From NCBI GenBank assembly GCA_964344775.1, contig CAYFOO010000061.1, positions 1 to 7,816 of the forward strand: a stretch of 7,816 nt of DNA. The letters are read 5' to 3'. Source of the DNA: CAYFMH01 sp964344775 (GTDB taxonomy: Bacteria > Patescibacteriota > Gracilibacteria > UBA4473). This document shows positions 1 through 5,659 of the stretch, piece by piece; positions within the stretch are counted from its first letter, which is position 1, and each line of letters begins with the position of its first letter. Below the pieces are notes generated by a model. That model made no database searches. It was not told the DNA's origin and was given only the letters and a program-made list of their open reading frames with translations. The position numbers were made by a program, and so were the translations under genes.

Positions 1-67
1 ACTAACCAAAGTTTATATCAATTTATACAAATTTCAAAGGCGGTTTAGTATAATAATCCTTGAATTT

Positions 68-86
68 TTAAGTCTGTAGGACTTAA
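68..86. repeat. Small perfect inverted repeat (7-bp arms)
   Basis: TTAAGTC at 68-74 is the exact reverse complement of GACTTAA at 80-86, with a 5-base loop. There is no T-run directly after it on the plus strand, so it is not a convincing terminator. It could be an operator or the hairpin of an upstream transcript. It may also be chance in AT-rich DNA. Confidence 0.3.
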
Positions 87-222
87 TATTTGCGTTGACA
101 AAAAATTAGTTTCAGGACTTTTTGCAGCTAAATTTGTATTTTTTTGCATTTTTAAATAAATAAATCTTATAATTATACCATAAATATAACAAAAAAGCAA
201 CTATTTCCCCTCCAAAAAACAC

Positions 223-250
223 TTGCCAAAAAAAAATGTCACCCTAAAAT
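223..250 (+). promoter_or_regulatory. Candidate sigma70-type promoter of the ABC operon
   Basis: TTGCCA (223-228, 5 of 6 to the -35 consensus) is followed after 16 bp by TAAAAT (245-250, 5 of 6 to the -10 consensus). Transcription would start near 257 and give a leader of about 87 nt before the ATG at 344. It is the best-scoring pair I could see by eye upstream of the operon. Confidence 0.45.
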
Positions 251-343
251 CACGTTCGCTGATTTTCTGAATTAGCTCATTCTTCTTTCTTCAGATAAGC
301 AATTATTTGTCTTCAGGAGCACTTTTTCTTAAGTTTCATTCCC

Positions 344-1270
344 ATGATAAACGTCAAAAATCTTCAAAAATCGTATGACGCATTCCAAGCGTTGAAAAGT
401 ATTAATTTCACCGTGAACAAAGGAGAAATATTGGCCCTTCTCGGACCAAACGGTGCTGGAAAAACAACTACAATGAAGATCATGACTGGATTTTTGCCGG
501 CGGATGGAGGAAAAGTAGAGATTGATGGAGAGACTTTGAACGAAGAATCCGCTTTGCAAATTCAAAATCGAATTGGATACCTACCGGAGAATGCACCACT
601 GTATCCAGATCTCAACGTGTATGAGCATTTAGACTTCTCTGCGACCGTGCATGGCGTACCAAAAGATCAAAAAGAAAAAGCAATCTGTCGAGTGGTAGGT
701 GCTTGTGGACTTGAGGAGAAGCTTTATTTTAATATTTCAGAACTCTCAAAAGGATACAAACAGCGAGTGGGATTGGCTCAGGCACTGATTCATGATCCAG
801 AGATTTTGATTCTCGATGAGCCGACGACAGGACTCGATCCCAATCAGATAGTTGACATCCGAAGCTTCATCGAATCCATGAGAAAAGAAAAAACGATCAT
901 CCTCTCGACCCACATCATGCAGGAGGTAGAAGCGATCGCTGATCGAGTAGTAGTGATCAATCAGGGGGAAGTGGTAGCAGAAGGAACTCCAGAATCACTC
1001 ATGCGAGGAAAGTCTTCTTCTCATATGACTCGGATCACGGTTCGTGGATGCCCGGTTTCTGCTCAAAAAACTATTGAAAAAGTGCCAAATTTGGAAAATC
1101 TCCAAAAGGAAAACACACCGCACGCAGAAGTCATCATTTTCACCGCTCATACCTCAGAAGATCGTCGAGCTGACATCGCTCGAGAGATTATTCGAGCGGA
1201 GCTTGAGTTGTTAGAAATGATCACGGAAAAACAACGGATGGAAGATGTATTTCAGGAACTTACAAAATAG
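344..1270 (+). CDS. ABC transporter ATP-binding protein (GldA/CcmA-like)
   Basis: This is the cytoplasmic nucleotide-binding subunit of an ABC-2 type exporter; it hydrolyses ATP to power the permease at 1702-2412. In its 308 residues I see Walker A GPNGAGKT (34-41), the Q-loop region with the GYLPE variant usual for this family (78-82), signature LSKGYKQRV (134-142), Walker B ILILDEPTTGLD (154-165) and the H-loop histidine (190). Residues from about 225 onward form the extra C-terminal domain seen in GldA-type ATPases. All catalytic motifs are intact. The start is the only ATG that keeps the first beta strand. A GGAG at 316-319 is about 24 bases too far upstream to be a normal ribosome site, so initiation appears SD-independent. 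It is first of an operon with the permease and GldG-like genes, now interrupted by a four-helix gene. The substrate is unknown; similarity to gliding-motility GldA does not by itself show gliding. Confidence 0.95.
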   Translation: MINVKNLQKSYDAFQALKSINFTVNKGEILALLGPNGAGKTTTMKIMTGFLPADGGKVEIDGETLNEESALQIQNRIGYLPENAPLYPDLNVYEHLDFSATVHGVPKDQKEKAICRVVGACGLEEKLYFNISELSKGYKQRVGLAQALIHDPEILILDEPTTGLDPNQIVDIRSFIESMRKEKTIILSTHIMQEVEAIADRVVVINQGEVVAEGTPESLMRGKSSSHMTRITVRGCPVSAQKTIEKVPNLENLQKENTPHAEVIIFTAHTSEDRRADIAREIIRAELELLEMITEKQRMEDVFQELTK

Positions 1271-1300
1271 TTGGTAGATGGTAGAACTTAGAGCTTAGTT
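1268..1300. repeat. Left copy of short repeat flanking the four-helix gene
   Basis: This copy begins in the stop codon of the ATPase gene. The 13-mer at 1288-1300 (TTAGAGCTTAGTT) is the exact reverse complement of 1668-1680, and the 9-mer at 1280-1288 is the reverse complement of 1659-1667. Within itself it is a quasi-palindrome (1285-1291 against 1294-1300, one mismatch). The two blocks are in a different order in the right copy, as if the parent were a tandem repeat of about 20 bp cut at different phases. Confidence 0.75.
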
Positions 1301-1310
1301 TTTTAAAAAA

Positions 1311-1673
1311 ATGAAATCTAATTATCAAAAATTACAAATTTGGGAAAAATCTTTTCAATTATCGCTGGAAGTGTATGAAGTGACAAAAGATTTTCCAAAA
1401 GAAGAAAATTTTGGACTAACTAGCCAAATGAGAAGAAGTGCTGTCTCAATTCCTAGTAATATTGCTGAGGGAGCAGGAAGGAATACAAAAAAAGATTTTG
1501 CTTATTTTTTAAGCATTGCTAAAAGTTCTGCTAATGAACTAGAAACTCAAATATTGATTTCAGAAGGTTTAAAATATATGGAACCGGAAAAATCTGAGAA
1601 ACTACAAGAAGATATTCAAGAAATATTAAGAATGATTACTAAATTCATTCAAAATCTCAGTTCTACCAACTAA
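1311..1673 (+). CDS. Four-helix-bundle protein (S23 / Avd-like family)
   Basis: This 120-residue protein belongs to the family first described as proteins encoded by 23S rRNA intervening sequences and related in fold to the Avd accessory protein of diversity-generating retroelements. Diagnostic residues are the N-terminal YQKLQIWEKS (5-14), the block FGLTSQMRRSAVSIPSNIAEG (34-54, split here by family consensus), and FLSIAKSSANELETQ (66-80). Predicted structure is four amphipathic helices with no signal peptide or membrane segment. The molecular role of stand-alone members is unknown. It is more AT-rich in codon choice than the ABC genes around it and has no SD. Its last residues SSTN and its stop lie inside the right copy of an inverted repeat whose left copy starts in the ATPase stop codon. 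I infer that it entered the ABC operon as a small cassette. No reverse transcriptase or variable repeat is visible here, so a retroelement role is not supported. Confidence 0.92.
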   Translation: MKSNYQKLQIWEKSFQLSLEVYEVTKDFPKEENFGLTSQMRRSAVSIPSNIAEGAGRNTKKDFAYFLSIAKSSANELETQILISEGLKYMEPEKSEKLQEDIQEILRMITKFIQNLSSTN

Positions 1674-1680
1674 GCTCTAA
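1659..1680. repeat. Right, inverted copy of the cassette-flanking repeat
   Basis: AACTAAGCTCTAA at 1668-1680 is the exact reverse complement of 1288-1300. AGTTCTACC at 1659-1667 is the reverse complement of 1280-1288. The copy supplies the last codons and stop of the four-helix gene. Together with the left copy it encloses about 410 bp. Confidence 0.75.
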
Positions 1681-1701
1681 TAACTTTTAACTTTTTTAAC
1701 C

Positions 1702-2412
1702 ATGAATAAACTTACCGCTCTCGTACAAAAAGAACTTCGGATTTACTTCAATTCTCCGATTGCCTACATATTTCTTATCGTTTTTCTGGGATTTTCTAGT
1801 TGGTTTTTCTTTCGAACGTTTTTTCTCTTTGGCCAGACAGATATGCGGGGATTTTTTGGGCTTTTGCCCTGGGTTTTTCTCTTTCTCATCCCAGCATTGA
1901 CCATGCGTCTGTGGGCGGAGGAATTCCGTCAGGGGACGATCGAGACACTCCTTACTTCTTCGGCTTCACTCGTACAAGTAGTGGTTTCGAAGGCTCTCGC
2001 GAGTTTTATTTTTCTGATTATTGCTTTGGGACTCACTCTTCCGGTGCCCATCACCTTGGATTTTATCGGGAATCTGGACTGGGGGGTGACGATTGCGGCC
2101 TACATCGGGGCTCTTTTTCTCGGGATGGCGTATGTGACATTGGGACTTTTTGTCAGCTCCCTGACCAATAACCAGATTGTAGCTTTTATTATTTCTGTGA
2201 CGGTTTCTTTCCTCTTTTTCATCCTGGGAGAGCCGATTATAACCCTTTTGGTCCCAGATGGATTTGCTTCGCTTTTTGAATTTCTCGGCCTGGGATCACA
2301 CTACAATTCCATTGCTCGAGGGGTGATTGATTCTCGAGATGTGATTTATTACGGCTCTTTTATTTTCTTCTTTTTACTCCTCAATATTCAGGTTTTGAAA
2401 AACCGAACGTAG
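1702..2412 (+). CDS. ABC-2 type transporter permease (GldF/NosY-like)
   Basis: This is the membrane subunit partner of the ATPase at 344-1270; 236 residues is normal for the family. Six hydrophobic segments are visible at roughly 19-41, 52-69, 96-118, 128-151, 156-180 and 213-231. The stretch EEFRQGTIETLLTS (73-86) after segment 2 is the conserved cytoplasmic coupling motif of GldF-type permeases. SSLTNNQ (152-158) and LGSHYNSIARGVIDSRD (197-213) are the other family signatures. The ATG at 1704-region context shows no SD, like its neighbours; the start at 1702 gives the typical N-terminus ending a basic KELRIYF motif just before segment 1. It should dimerise, or pair with the GldG-like membrane protein that follows, and form the transport path in the cytoplasmic membrane. 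Substrate is unknown. The 426-bp gap from the ATPase gene is almost wholly the inserted four-helix cassette. Confidence 0.93.
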   Translation: MNKLTALVQKELRIYFNSPIAYIFLIVFLGFSSWFFFRTFFLFGQTDMRGFFGLLPWVFLFLIPALTMRLWAEEFRQGTIETLLTSSASLVQVVVSKALASFIFLIIALGLTLPVPITLDFIGNLDWGVTIAAYIGALFLGMAYVTLGLFVSSLTNNQIVAFIISVTVSFLFFILGEPIITLLVPDGFASLFEFLGLGSHYNSIARGVIDSRDVIYYGSFIFFFLLLNIQVLKNRT

Positions 2413-2496
2413 AAATAGTTCTTAGTTTTTAGAGCTTAGAACTTAGAAAATAAAAAATATTAATCATTAAATAATTATTCATTACTCATTACAAAA
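2413..2496 (+). repeat. Third copy of the repeat, forming a hairpin, plus a short direct repeat
   Basis: Between permease and GldG-like gene lies a third relative of the cassette repeat: AGTTCTTAG (2417-2425) and CTTAGAACT (2435-2443) pair with one mismatch around a 9-base loop, and TTAGAGCTTAG (2429-2439) matches 1288-1298. Further on, TCATTAC occurs twice in tandem (2479-2492) just before the ATG. No SD is present. The hairpin has no T-run after it, so read-through into the next gene is expected, though it could stabilise or process the mRNA. Confidence 0.6.
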
Positions 2497-4137
2497 ATGC
2501 TTCGTTCTCTAAATGTCCTCATCGCTTTCGTTGTCATCGTTGGGATTAATCTGCTTTCTTCCCAGTTTTTTACCCGGATCGACCTCACGGAAGGATCGGT
2601 TTATACCCTTTCTGAGAGTTCAAAATCGATTGCTAACTCCATTCCAGAAGAATTGGTGGTAAAAGCGTTTGTGTCTGAGAATTTGCCTTCTCAAGTGACC
2701 AAACTCAAGCAAGATCTGCAGGATTATCTCGAAGAATACGAAGCTCTAGCCGATGGCAGACTAAAAATCGAGTACATCGATCCGATCAAAGACAAAAATG
2801 CGGAGATGATGGCGACTTTTCTCGGAGTTCCGCCGGTACAGCTGCAGGTATTCAAAAAAGACCAACGACAAACCGTCAAATCCTACCTGGGTGTGGCTGT
2901 AGCCAAAGAAAAAGATGAATCAGAGATTGATGAGGCCAATCCTTTATCAGCTCTGGATCGATTTGTAAAACATGAGTCTATACCGGTGCTCCAAAACTTT
3001 AGCAACTTCGAATATGACTTCACCGCAGCACTAAAAAAAGTAAGTTCACTCGAAGAAAAAACAATCGGATTCCTTACTGGACATGGGGAACACGAGCTTT
3101 CTCCCACCACACAGCAGGATATGTTTTCCGGGCCAATATTGCGAAAGGATTATGGCCTAACTAAACCACTTTCAAAAAATTACACCGTGGTGCCGGTCTC
3201 TCTCGATGAAGAGGGAGTGCTCGATACGATCGATACACTGGTGGTGGGAGGGCCAAAAACTGCCCTCTCTGACAAGGAAGCTGATGCGATCCAAAGTTTC
3301 GTAGCAGCAGGAGGAAATGCGATCCTTCTCATCGATCAGATTGATGTAGATCAGCGGATGTCACCCGAAAAAATCGAAGAAAATTTTGCCAATCTCTTGG
3401 ATGGGTGGGGGATCTCTGTAGATTTGGCTCTCGTGAAAGATGCTTCTCACGCACATGCTGCTTTTTCTCAAGGCTCATTTTTTAGTTTCACCTTACCGTA
3501 TCCTTTTTGGGTGAAAGCGATCAATCTGAGCAAAAATAATGCGATCACTTCACAGCTAGAGTCCTTCGTTTTGCCATGGGTAAGTCCTTTGAAAACGACA
3601 ACAAAAGAAGGAGTAAATACAACTATTTTGGCCAGTACCTCTCCTCGCTTTGCGTTGGCCAAGACTTTGGTCGAAGTGGAAGTACCGGTAGAAGGGGAAG
3701 TGGAGGTCAATGAGGCAGGAGAAGAAGTTCCAAAAACTCGAAAAGAATATCAAGAACGACCAATTGATCTGAATCCACAGCAAAAATTTGGGATTACTCG
3801 AAGAGAAAAGACCCCGCTTCCACTCGTGGTGATGGCTCATCGAGAAGGAGAGGGGAAAGTAGTGGTGATCGGAGATGCGGACTTTATTTCTACTGATTTT
3901 GTGGATCAATTTCCGAGCAATCTGACTTTTTTTCTCAATATCGTAGATGGTTTGACGCTGGGGGATGAGCTGATCTCTATCCGATCGAAGGGGGTGACGG
4001 ATCGACCAATCATTGATCTCACTGAGGGACAGAAAAATATGATTCGCTGGGGGAATATTCTCTTGGTTCCGATCCTGGTGGTTGTCTTCGGGTTGGTTCG
4101 GAAGGCCCTGCGGAATGCGAGGAAAAGGTCCGTGTAG
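2497..4137 (+). CDS. GldG-like ABC transporter auxiliary membrane protein
   Basis: This 546-residue protein is the third component of the Gld-type ABC system, with a large extracytoplasmic domain held by a helix at each end. Visible features: N-terminal membrane helix (about 5-25), the family block RIDLTEGSVYTLSESSKSI (27-45), GFLTGHGEHE (191-200), a Rossmann-like segment with the diagnostic DTLVVGGPKTALSDKEADA (246-264), VVVIGDADFISTDF (456-469), and a C-terminal membrane helix (about 519-535) followed by a basic tail. These match the GldG / DUF4350-like auxiliary family that replaces or accompanies substrate-binding proteins. It sits 84 bp after the permease and surely belongs with it. Its last 16 codons (from F531) occur again, diverged, at 4631-4678 beyond the DUF4258/DUF2283 pair. 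A long antisense frame over its 3' part is a shadow. Whether the complex exports, or remodels the envelope, cannot be told from sequence. Confidence 0.92.
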   Translation: MLRSLNVLIAFVVIVGINLLSSQFFTRIDLTEGSVYTLSESSKSIANSIPEELVVKAFVSENLPSQVTKLKQDLQDYLEEYEALADGRLKIEYIDPIKDKNAEMMATFLGVPPVQLQVFKKDQRQTVKSYLGVAVAKEKDESEIDEANPLSALDRFVKHESIPVLQNFSNFEYDFTAALKKVSSLEEKTIGFLTGHGEHELSPTTQQDMFSGPILRKDYGLTKPLSKNYTVVPVSLDEEGVLDTIDTLVVGGPKTALSDKEADAIQSFVAAGGNAILLIDQIDVDQRMSPEKIEENFANLLDGWGISVDLALVKDASHAHAAFSQGSFFSFTLPYPFWVKAINLSKNNAITSQLESFVLPWVSPLKTTTKEGVNTTILASTSPRFALAKTLVEVEVPVEGEVEVNEAGEEVPKTRKEYQERPIDLNPQQKFGITRREKTPLPLVVMAHREGEGKVVVIGDADFISTDFVDQFPSNLTFFLNIVDGLTLGDELISIRSKGVTDRPIIDLTEGQKNMIRWGNILLVPILVVVFGLVRKALRNARKRSV

Positions 4138-4159
4138 ATTTTTTACAAACAAGAAATAT

Positions 4160-4189
4160 TTGCCAAGGCTTTTAAAAAAGTATTAAACT
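4160..4189 (+). promoter_or_regulatory. Possible promoter of the DUF4258/DUF2283 pair
   Basis: TTGCCA at 4160-4165 (5 of 6 to the -35 consensus, the same hexamer as upstream of the ABC operon) is followed after 18 bp by TAAACT at 4184-4189 (4 of 6); TATTAA at 4181-4186 is an alternative with a shorter spacer. Transcription would begin about 10 nt before the ATG at 4207, giving a very short leader. Confidence 0.3.
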
Positions 4190-4206
4190 AAAAGTAAGAA
4201 TGTTTA

Positions 4207-4446
4207 ATGAAAGCAATTTTATACACAAAACACGCAAAAAAGCAGATGAAAGATCGGGGAATTACAGAGAAAGAGGTTGTTTTTTGCTCAAAAAATCCAG
4301 ATAAAATTGATCAGCAAGAGGGAATTATGATAATAAAAAGACGGAAAGAAAAATATGTTTATATTCTGATAGGCAAGGAAGAAAATAATTCCTTCAAACT
4401 CATCACTGTCTACAAATCCTCTAAAATTAAAAAATACCTTAATTAA
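4207..4446 (+). CDS. DUF4258-family small protein, possible toxin
   Basis: The 79-residue product opens with a strand, then YTKHAKKQMKDRGI (6-19), the T-x-H-A-x-x-x-M-x-x-R-G-I signature of DUF4258, and continues with EKEV and several strands rich in Lys/Arg (43-50). The fold expected for the family resembles BrnT/RelE-type small ribonuclease toxins, but toxicity of this group is not proven. There is no signal peptide or membrane segment. The start has no clear SD. The next gene starts 8 bp after its stop and encodes a DUF2283 protein; these two families are often neighbours, which supports a toxin-antitoxin-like pair. Base use is more AT-rich than the adjoining GldG-like gene, in line with separate origin. 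Assignment to the family is good; the function is inference. Confidence 0.82.
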   Translation: MKAILYTKHAKKQMKDRGITEKEVVFCSKNPDKIDQQEGIMIIKRRKEKYVYILIGKEENNSFKLITVYKSSKIKKYLN

Positions 4447-4454
4447 TTACTAAA

Positions 4455-4640
4455 ATGCTAAAAACTGCTTCCAGACCGAAAGTTTCTGTGAATCAAGAAA
4501 CGGGGATTGTGGTGGTAAAAGTCAATGATAATAAAGTCATTGAAAGTGACTCTCGTGGAAATTGTATTATTGATTTTGATGAAGGGGGCCAGGTTTGCCG
4601 TGTAGAAATTCTTCCTTTTGATTTGCCAGCTTCGGATTAA
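4455..4640 (+). CDS. DUF2283-family small protein, possible antitoxin
   Basis: This 61-residue beta-rich acidic protein carries the family pattern: a strand block IVVVKVND (18-25), then VIESDSRGNCIIDFDEGG (28-45) and VCRVEILPF (47-55), matching the DUF2283 theme of 'D-x-D-x-x-G-x-x-x-x-x-E-I-L'. It is translated directly after the DUF4258 gene (8-bp gap) and is its probable partner; an antitoxin or toxin-neutralising role is inferred from this pairing only. The final codons and TAA stop (4638-4640) overlap, in another frame, the start of the second copy of the GldG-like tail, so the C-terminal residues ASD may have been supplied by the DNA at the insertion point. Confidence 0.82.
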   Translation: MLKTASRPKVSVNQETGIVVVKVNDNKVIESDSRGNCIIDFDEGGQVCRVEILPFDLPASD

Positions 4641-4684
4641 TTCGGAGAGCTCTGCGGAATGCGAGAAAAAAATCAGTAGTTTAA
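4631..4684 (+). pseudogene. Second, diverged copy of the 3' end of the GldG-like gene
   Basis: Read in frame from 4631, this stretch encodes FGLIRRALRNARKKSVV and then TAA. The GldG-like gene ends FGLVRKALRNARKRSV (codons 4087-4134). By hand count 37 of 48 bases agree with no gap. Thirteen of 16 residues are identical and the other three are V/I, K/R and R/K swaps. Most base changes fall at third positions, so the two copies diverged while both were under coding constraint. There is no start codon or upstream homology, so by itself it is a tail fragment. It lies directly after the DUF4258/DUF2283 pair. Confidence 0.8.
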
Positions 4685-4701
4685 TAAGGTGGAATAGTAC
4701 A

Positions 4702-4801
4702 TTTTTGATATACAATCCTTGGCGAAGGTAAGATTTTTGTATTGAGGTTGTGTAAAATGCTTGGTTGGAGTAATAAAAATATACTATTTTGATATATAAT
4801 C
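4702..4801. repeat. Pair of promoter-like direct repeats 84 bp apart
   Basis: TTTTGATATACAATC (4703-4717) and TTTTGATATATAATC (4787-4801) differ at one base. Each contains a -10-like core (the second has a perfect TATAAT at 4795-4800), but neither has a good -35 at normal distance. Their offset of 84 bp is exactly twice the 42-bp period of the array that follows, so they may be remnants of further array units (units at 4731 and 4773 show weaker similarity in the same phase). Confidence 0.5.
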
Positions 4802-4814
4802 AGTAATCGTTATA

Positions 4815-5010
4815 AGGATTTTGCACTTACTTTGTACTAAAAACGCTTAGCTTATAAGACTTTTGCACTCGTTTTGCACCGAAATCGCTTAACACATGAG
4901 ACTTTTCCACTTCTTTAGTGCAAAAATTGCTTAGCTTAAGCGAATTTCATAGTCATTGAGTACTAAAAACGCTTAGCTTATACAAATTCAATGGTCATCG
5001 AGTGCTTTTT
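4815..5010. repeat. Degenerate tandem array, 42-bp period
   Basis: Four full units and one partial unit follow each other without gaps: 4815-4856, 4857-4898, 4899-4940, 4941-4982 and 4983 to about 5010. The second half of the unit is best kept: 4834-4856 and 4960-4982 are identical over 23 bp, and all four full units have GCTTA at the same place, three of them as GCTTAGCTTA. The first half falls into two types, units 1-3 (a TTTT-C/G-CAC core) and units 4-5 (TCAT or CAAT followed by GTCAT-GAG). All frames contain stops, so it is not coding. The period equals four helical turns, placing each unit on the same DNA face. Protein-binding sites are the simplest reading; function is unknown. Confidence 0.8.
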
Positions 5011-5069
5011 TCTTACAAAATAATAAATAATTTTAGTTTTTGTTCCTGTAAGAGAGGTTTTTGTGTGGA

Positions 5070-5097
5070 TTGACAAAAATGTAAAAATAATTAGTAT
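5070..5097 (+). promoter_or_regulatory. Promoter of the small secreted-protein gene
   Basis: A perfect TTGACA (5070-5075) is followed after 16 bp by TAGTAT (5092-5097, 4 of 6). Transcription would start near 5104, giving a leader of about 115 nt that includes the folded element at 5114-5210. It is the only perfect -35 hexamer paired with a reasonable -10 before this gene. Confidence 0.5.
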
Positions 5098-5113
5098 TTA
5101 AGTGCTCTTTGAT

Positions 5114-5210
5114 ATCACGAGTCAGGGTCCTTGGGTGTTTTTTCTCGCGTGATCATGTCACGATGGGGAAAAGCCTCTAAGCCGCTCTGACTTTCACTGT
5201 AACCTGGAGG
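5114..5210 (+). promoter_or_regulatory. Structured 5' leader with alternative stems and SD-masking helix
   Basis: Pairings visible by eye: AGTCAG (5120-5125) with CTGACT (5187-5192), closing a domain; a local hairpin CGTGA/TCACG (5148-5152 with 5158-5162); a competing helix ATCACG (5114-5119) with CGTGAT (5148-5153) that uses the same bases; and CCTCTA (5174-5179) with TGGAGG (5205-5210), which would cover the SD. Mutually exclusive stems plus an SD-masking helix are the layout of a translational switch. I do not recognise it as a known riboswitch class. No ligand can be named from the sequence. Confidence 0.4.
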
Positions 5211-5218
5211 ATTTGGCT

Positions 5219-5533
5219 ATGAAAATGGCTGTTGTTAGCCTTTTGTTAGGCTTCACCGTTCTATTATCTTCTCCTGCTGGGGCTTGGGACGATTCCATCC
5301 CTGACCCGTGGGGACGTCATGGAGATGCCCAAGTGAACATGACCATCAACAGCGGGAATCTCAACGCAAGGCAACGGCGAGCCTTGACCTGGGAGGCAGG
5401 AAGGAGTGGAGGCCTGTCGTTTGATGATAGGTTATCCATCCATCGTGGCGAAGCCACGGTGACGCTTCCGGGCAGTCCTGGAGACGTACGCAATCGTGCT
5501 TTCCAATGGCACCTTGATGAGCTTGGAAGGTAA
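5219..5533 (+). CDS. Small predicted secreted protein, unknown family
   Basis: The 104-residue product begins with a clear signal peptide: MK, a hydrophobic core (residues 4-17), then SSPAGA-W with probable cleavage after residue 22. The mature part, about 82 residues, is hydrophilic with many Arg, Asp, Gly and Trp residues (for example DPWGRHGD at 29-36 and RQRRALTWEAGR at 51-62) and no cysteine. I do not recognise the family. I choose the ATG at 5219 because GGAGG (5206-5210) lies 8 bases upstream; a TTG at 5213 is too close to that SD. The gene is GC-richer than its neighbours and, unlike all of them, has a strong SD, its own promoter and leader, and a UUCG-loop terminator. That suggests recent acquisition or strong, separately controlled expression. 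The predicted location is outside the cytoplasmic membrane. Confidence 0.72.
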   Translation: MKMAVVSLLLGFTVLLSSPAGAWDDSIPDPWGRHGDAQVNMTINSGNLNARQRRALTWEAGRSGGLSFDDRLSIHRGEATVTLPGSPGDVRNRAFQWHLDELGR

Positions 5534-5570
5534 AAACAAACAAAAAATCCTTTCGATTAAAACGCGGCTA

Positions 5571-5606
5571 TCCGGTGGGAGCTTCGGCTCCCGTCGGGAT
5601 TTTTTA
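5571..5606 (+). terminator. Rho-independent terminator with UUCG loop
   Basis: A GC-rich stem of about 11 bp with one bulged base is closed by the stable C-TTCG-G tetraloop (5580-5587 region) and followed by a T-run at 5599-5605. It lies about 40 bases after the stop of the small secreted protein and should end its transcript. Confidence 0.85.
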
Positions 5607-5610
5607 TAAA

Positions 5611-5636
5611 AAAAAGCGACCAAAAGGTCGCTTTTC
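5611..5636. terminator. Bidirectional terminator between converging genes
   Basis: AAAAGCGACC (5612-5621) pairs perfectly with GGTCGCTTTT (5626-5635) around an AAAA loop. A-run on the left and T-run on the right let it work in either direction. It lies about 25 bases past the stop of the minus-strand acidic gene and behind the UUCG terminator of the plus-strand gene, so it mainly ends the minus transcript. Confidence 0.8.
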
Positions 5637-5659
5637 TTATTTTTACCTTATTTTTTATT

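Larger units (their letters stand above)
1..343. other. AT-rich non-coding region upstream of the ABC operon
   Basis: No reading frame of useful length runs through this stretch; stops are dense in all frames. It contains a perfect 7-bp inverted repeat (68-74 with 80-86), several A/T runs, and two promoter-like sites. The better one is at 223-250 (separate entry); a TATAAT at 168-173 has only a poor -35 (TTGCAT at 144-149). No RNA gene is recognisable. It probably holds the leader and promoter of the ABC operon. Confidence 0.6.

Noticed and set aside
168..173. Perfect TATAAT as main promoter of the ABC operon
   Set aside because: The hexamer at -35 distance (TTGCAT) matches only three positions, and in such AT-rich DNA TATAAT alone is expected by chance; 223-250 is better overall.
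1311..1673. Diversity-generating retroelement accessory gene (avd)
   Set aside because: The fold family is related, but there is no reverse transcriptase, template repeat or variable repeat in the window.
1800..2171. 123-residue plus-strand frame inside the permease gene
   Set aside because: It is an out-of-frame shadow; the permease frame has six membrane helices and family motifs.
3556..4152. 198-residue minus-strand reading frame
   Set aside because: It is antisense to the GldG-like gene, has no recognisable domain, and the plus-strand gene carries clear family motifs.
4458..4715. 85-residue minus-strand frame over the DUF2283 gene
   Set aside because: It is antisense to a recognised family member and shows no domain of its own.
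4815..5010. CRISPR array
   Set aside because: The 42-bp unit has no constant repeat with unrelated spacers: its first halves also resemble each other, units are degenerate, and no cas gene is present.
5213..5218. TTG start for the secreted protein
   Set aside because: It lies only 2 bases after GGAGG; the ATG at 5219 has proper spacing and gives a standard signal peptide start.
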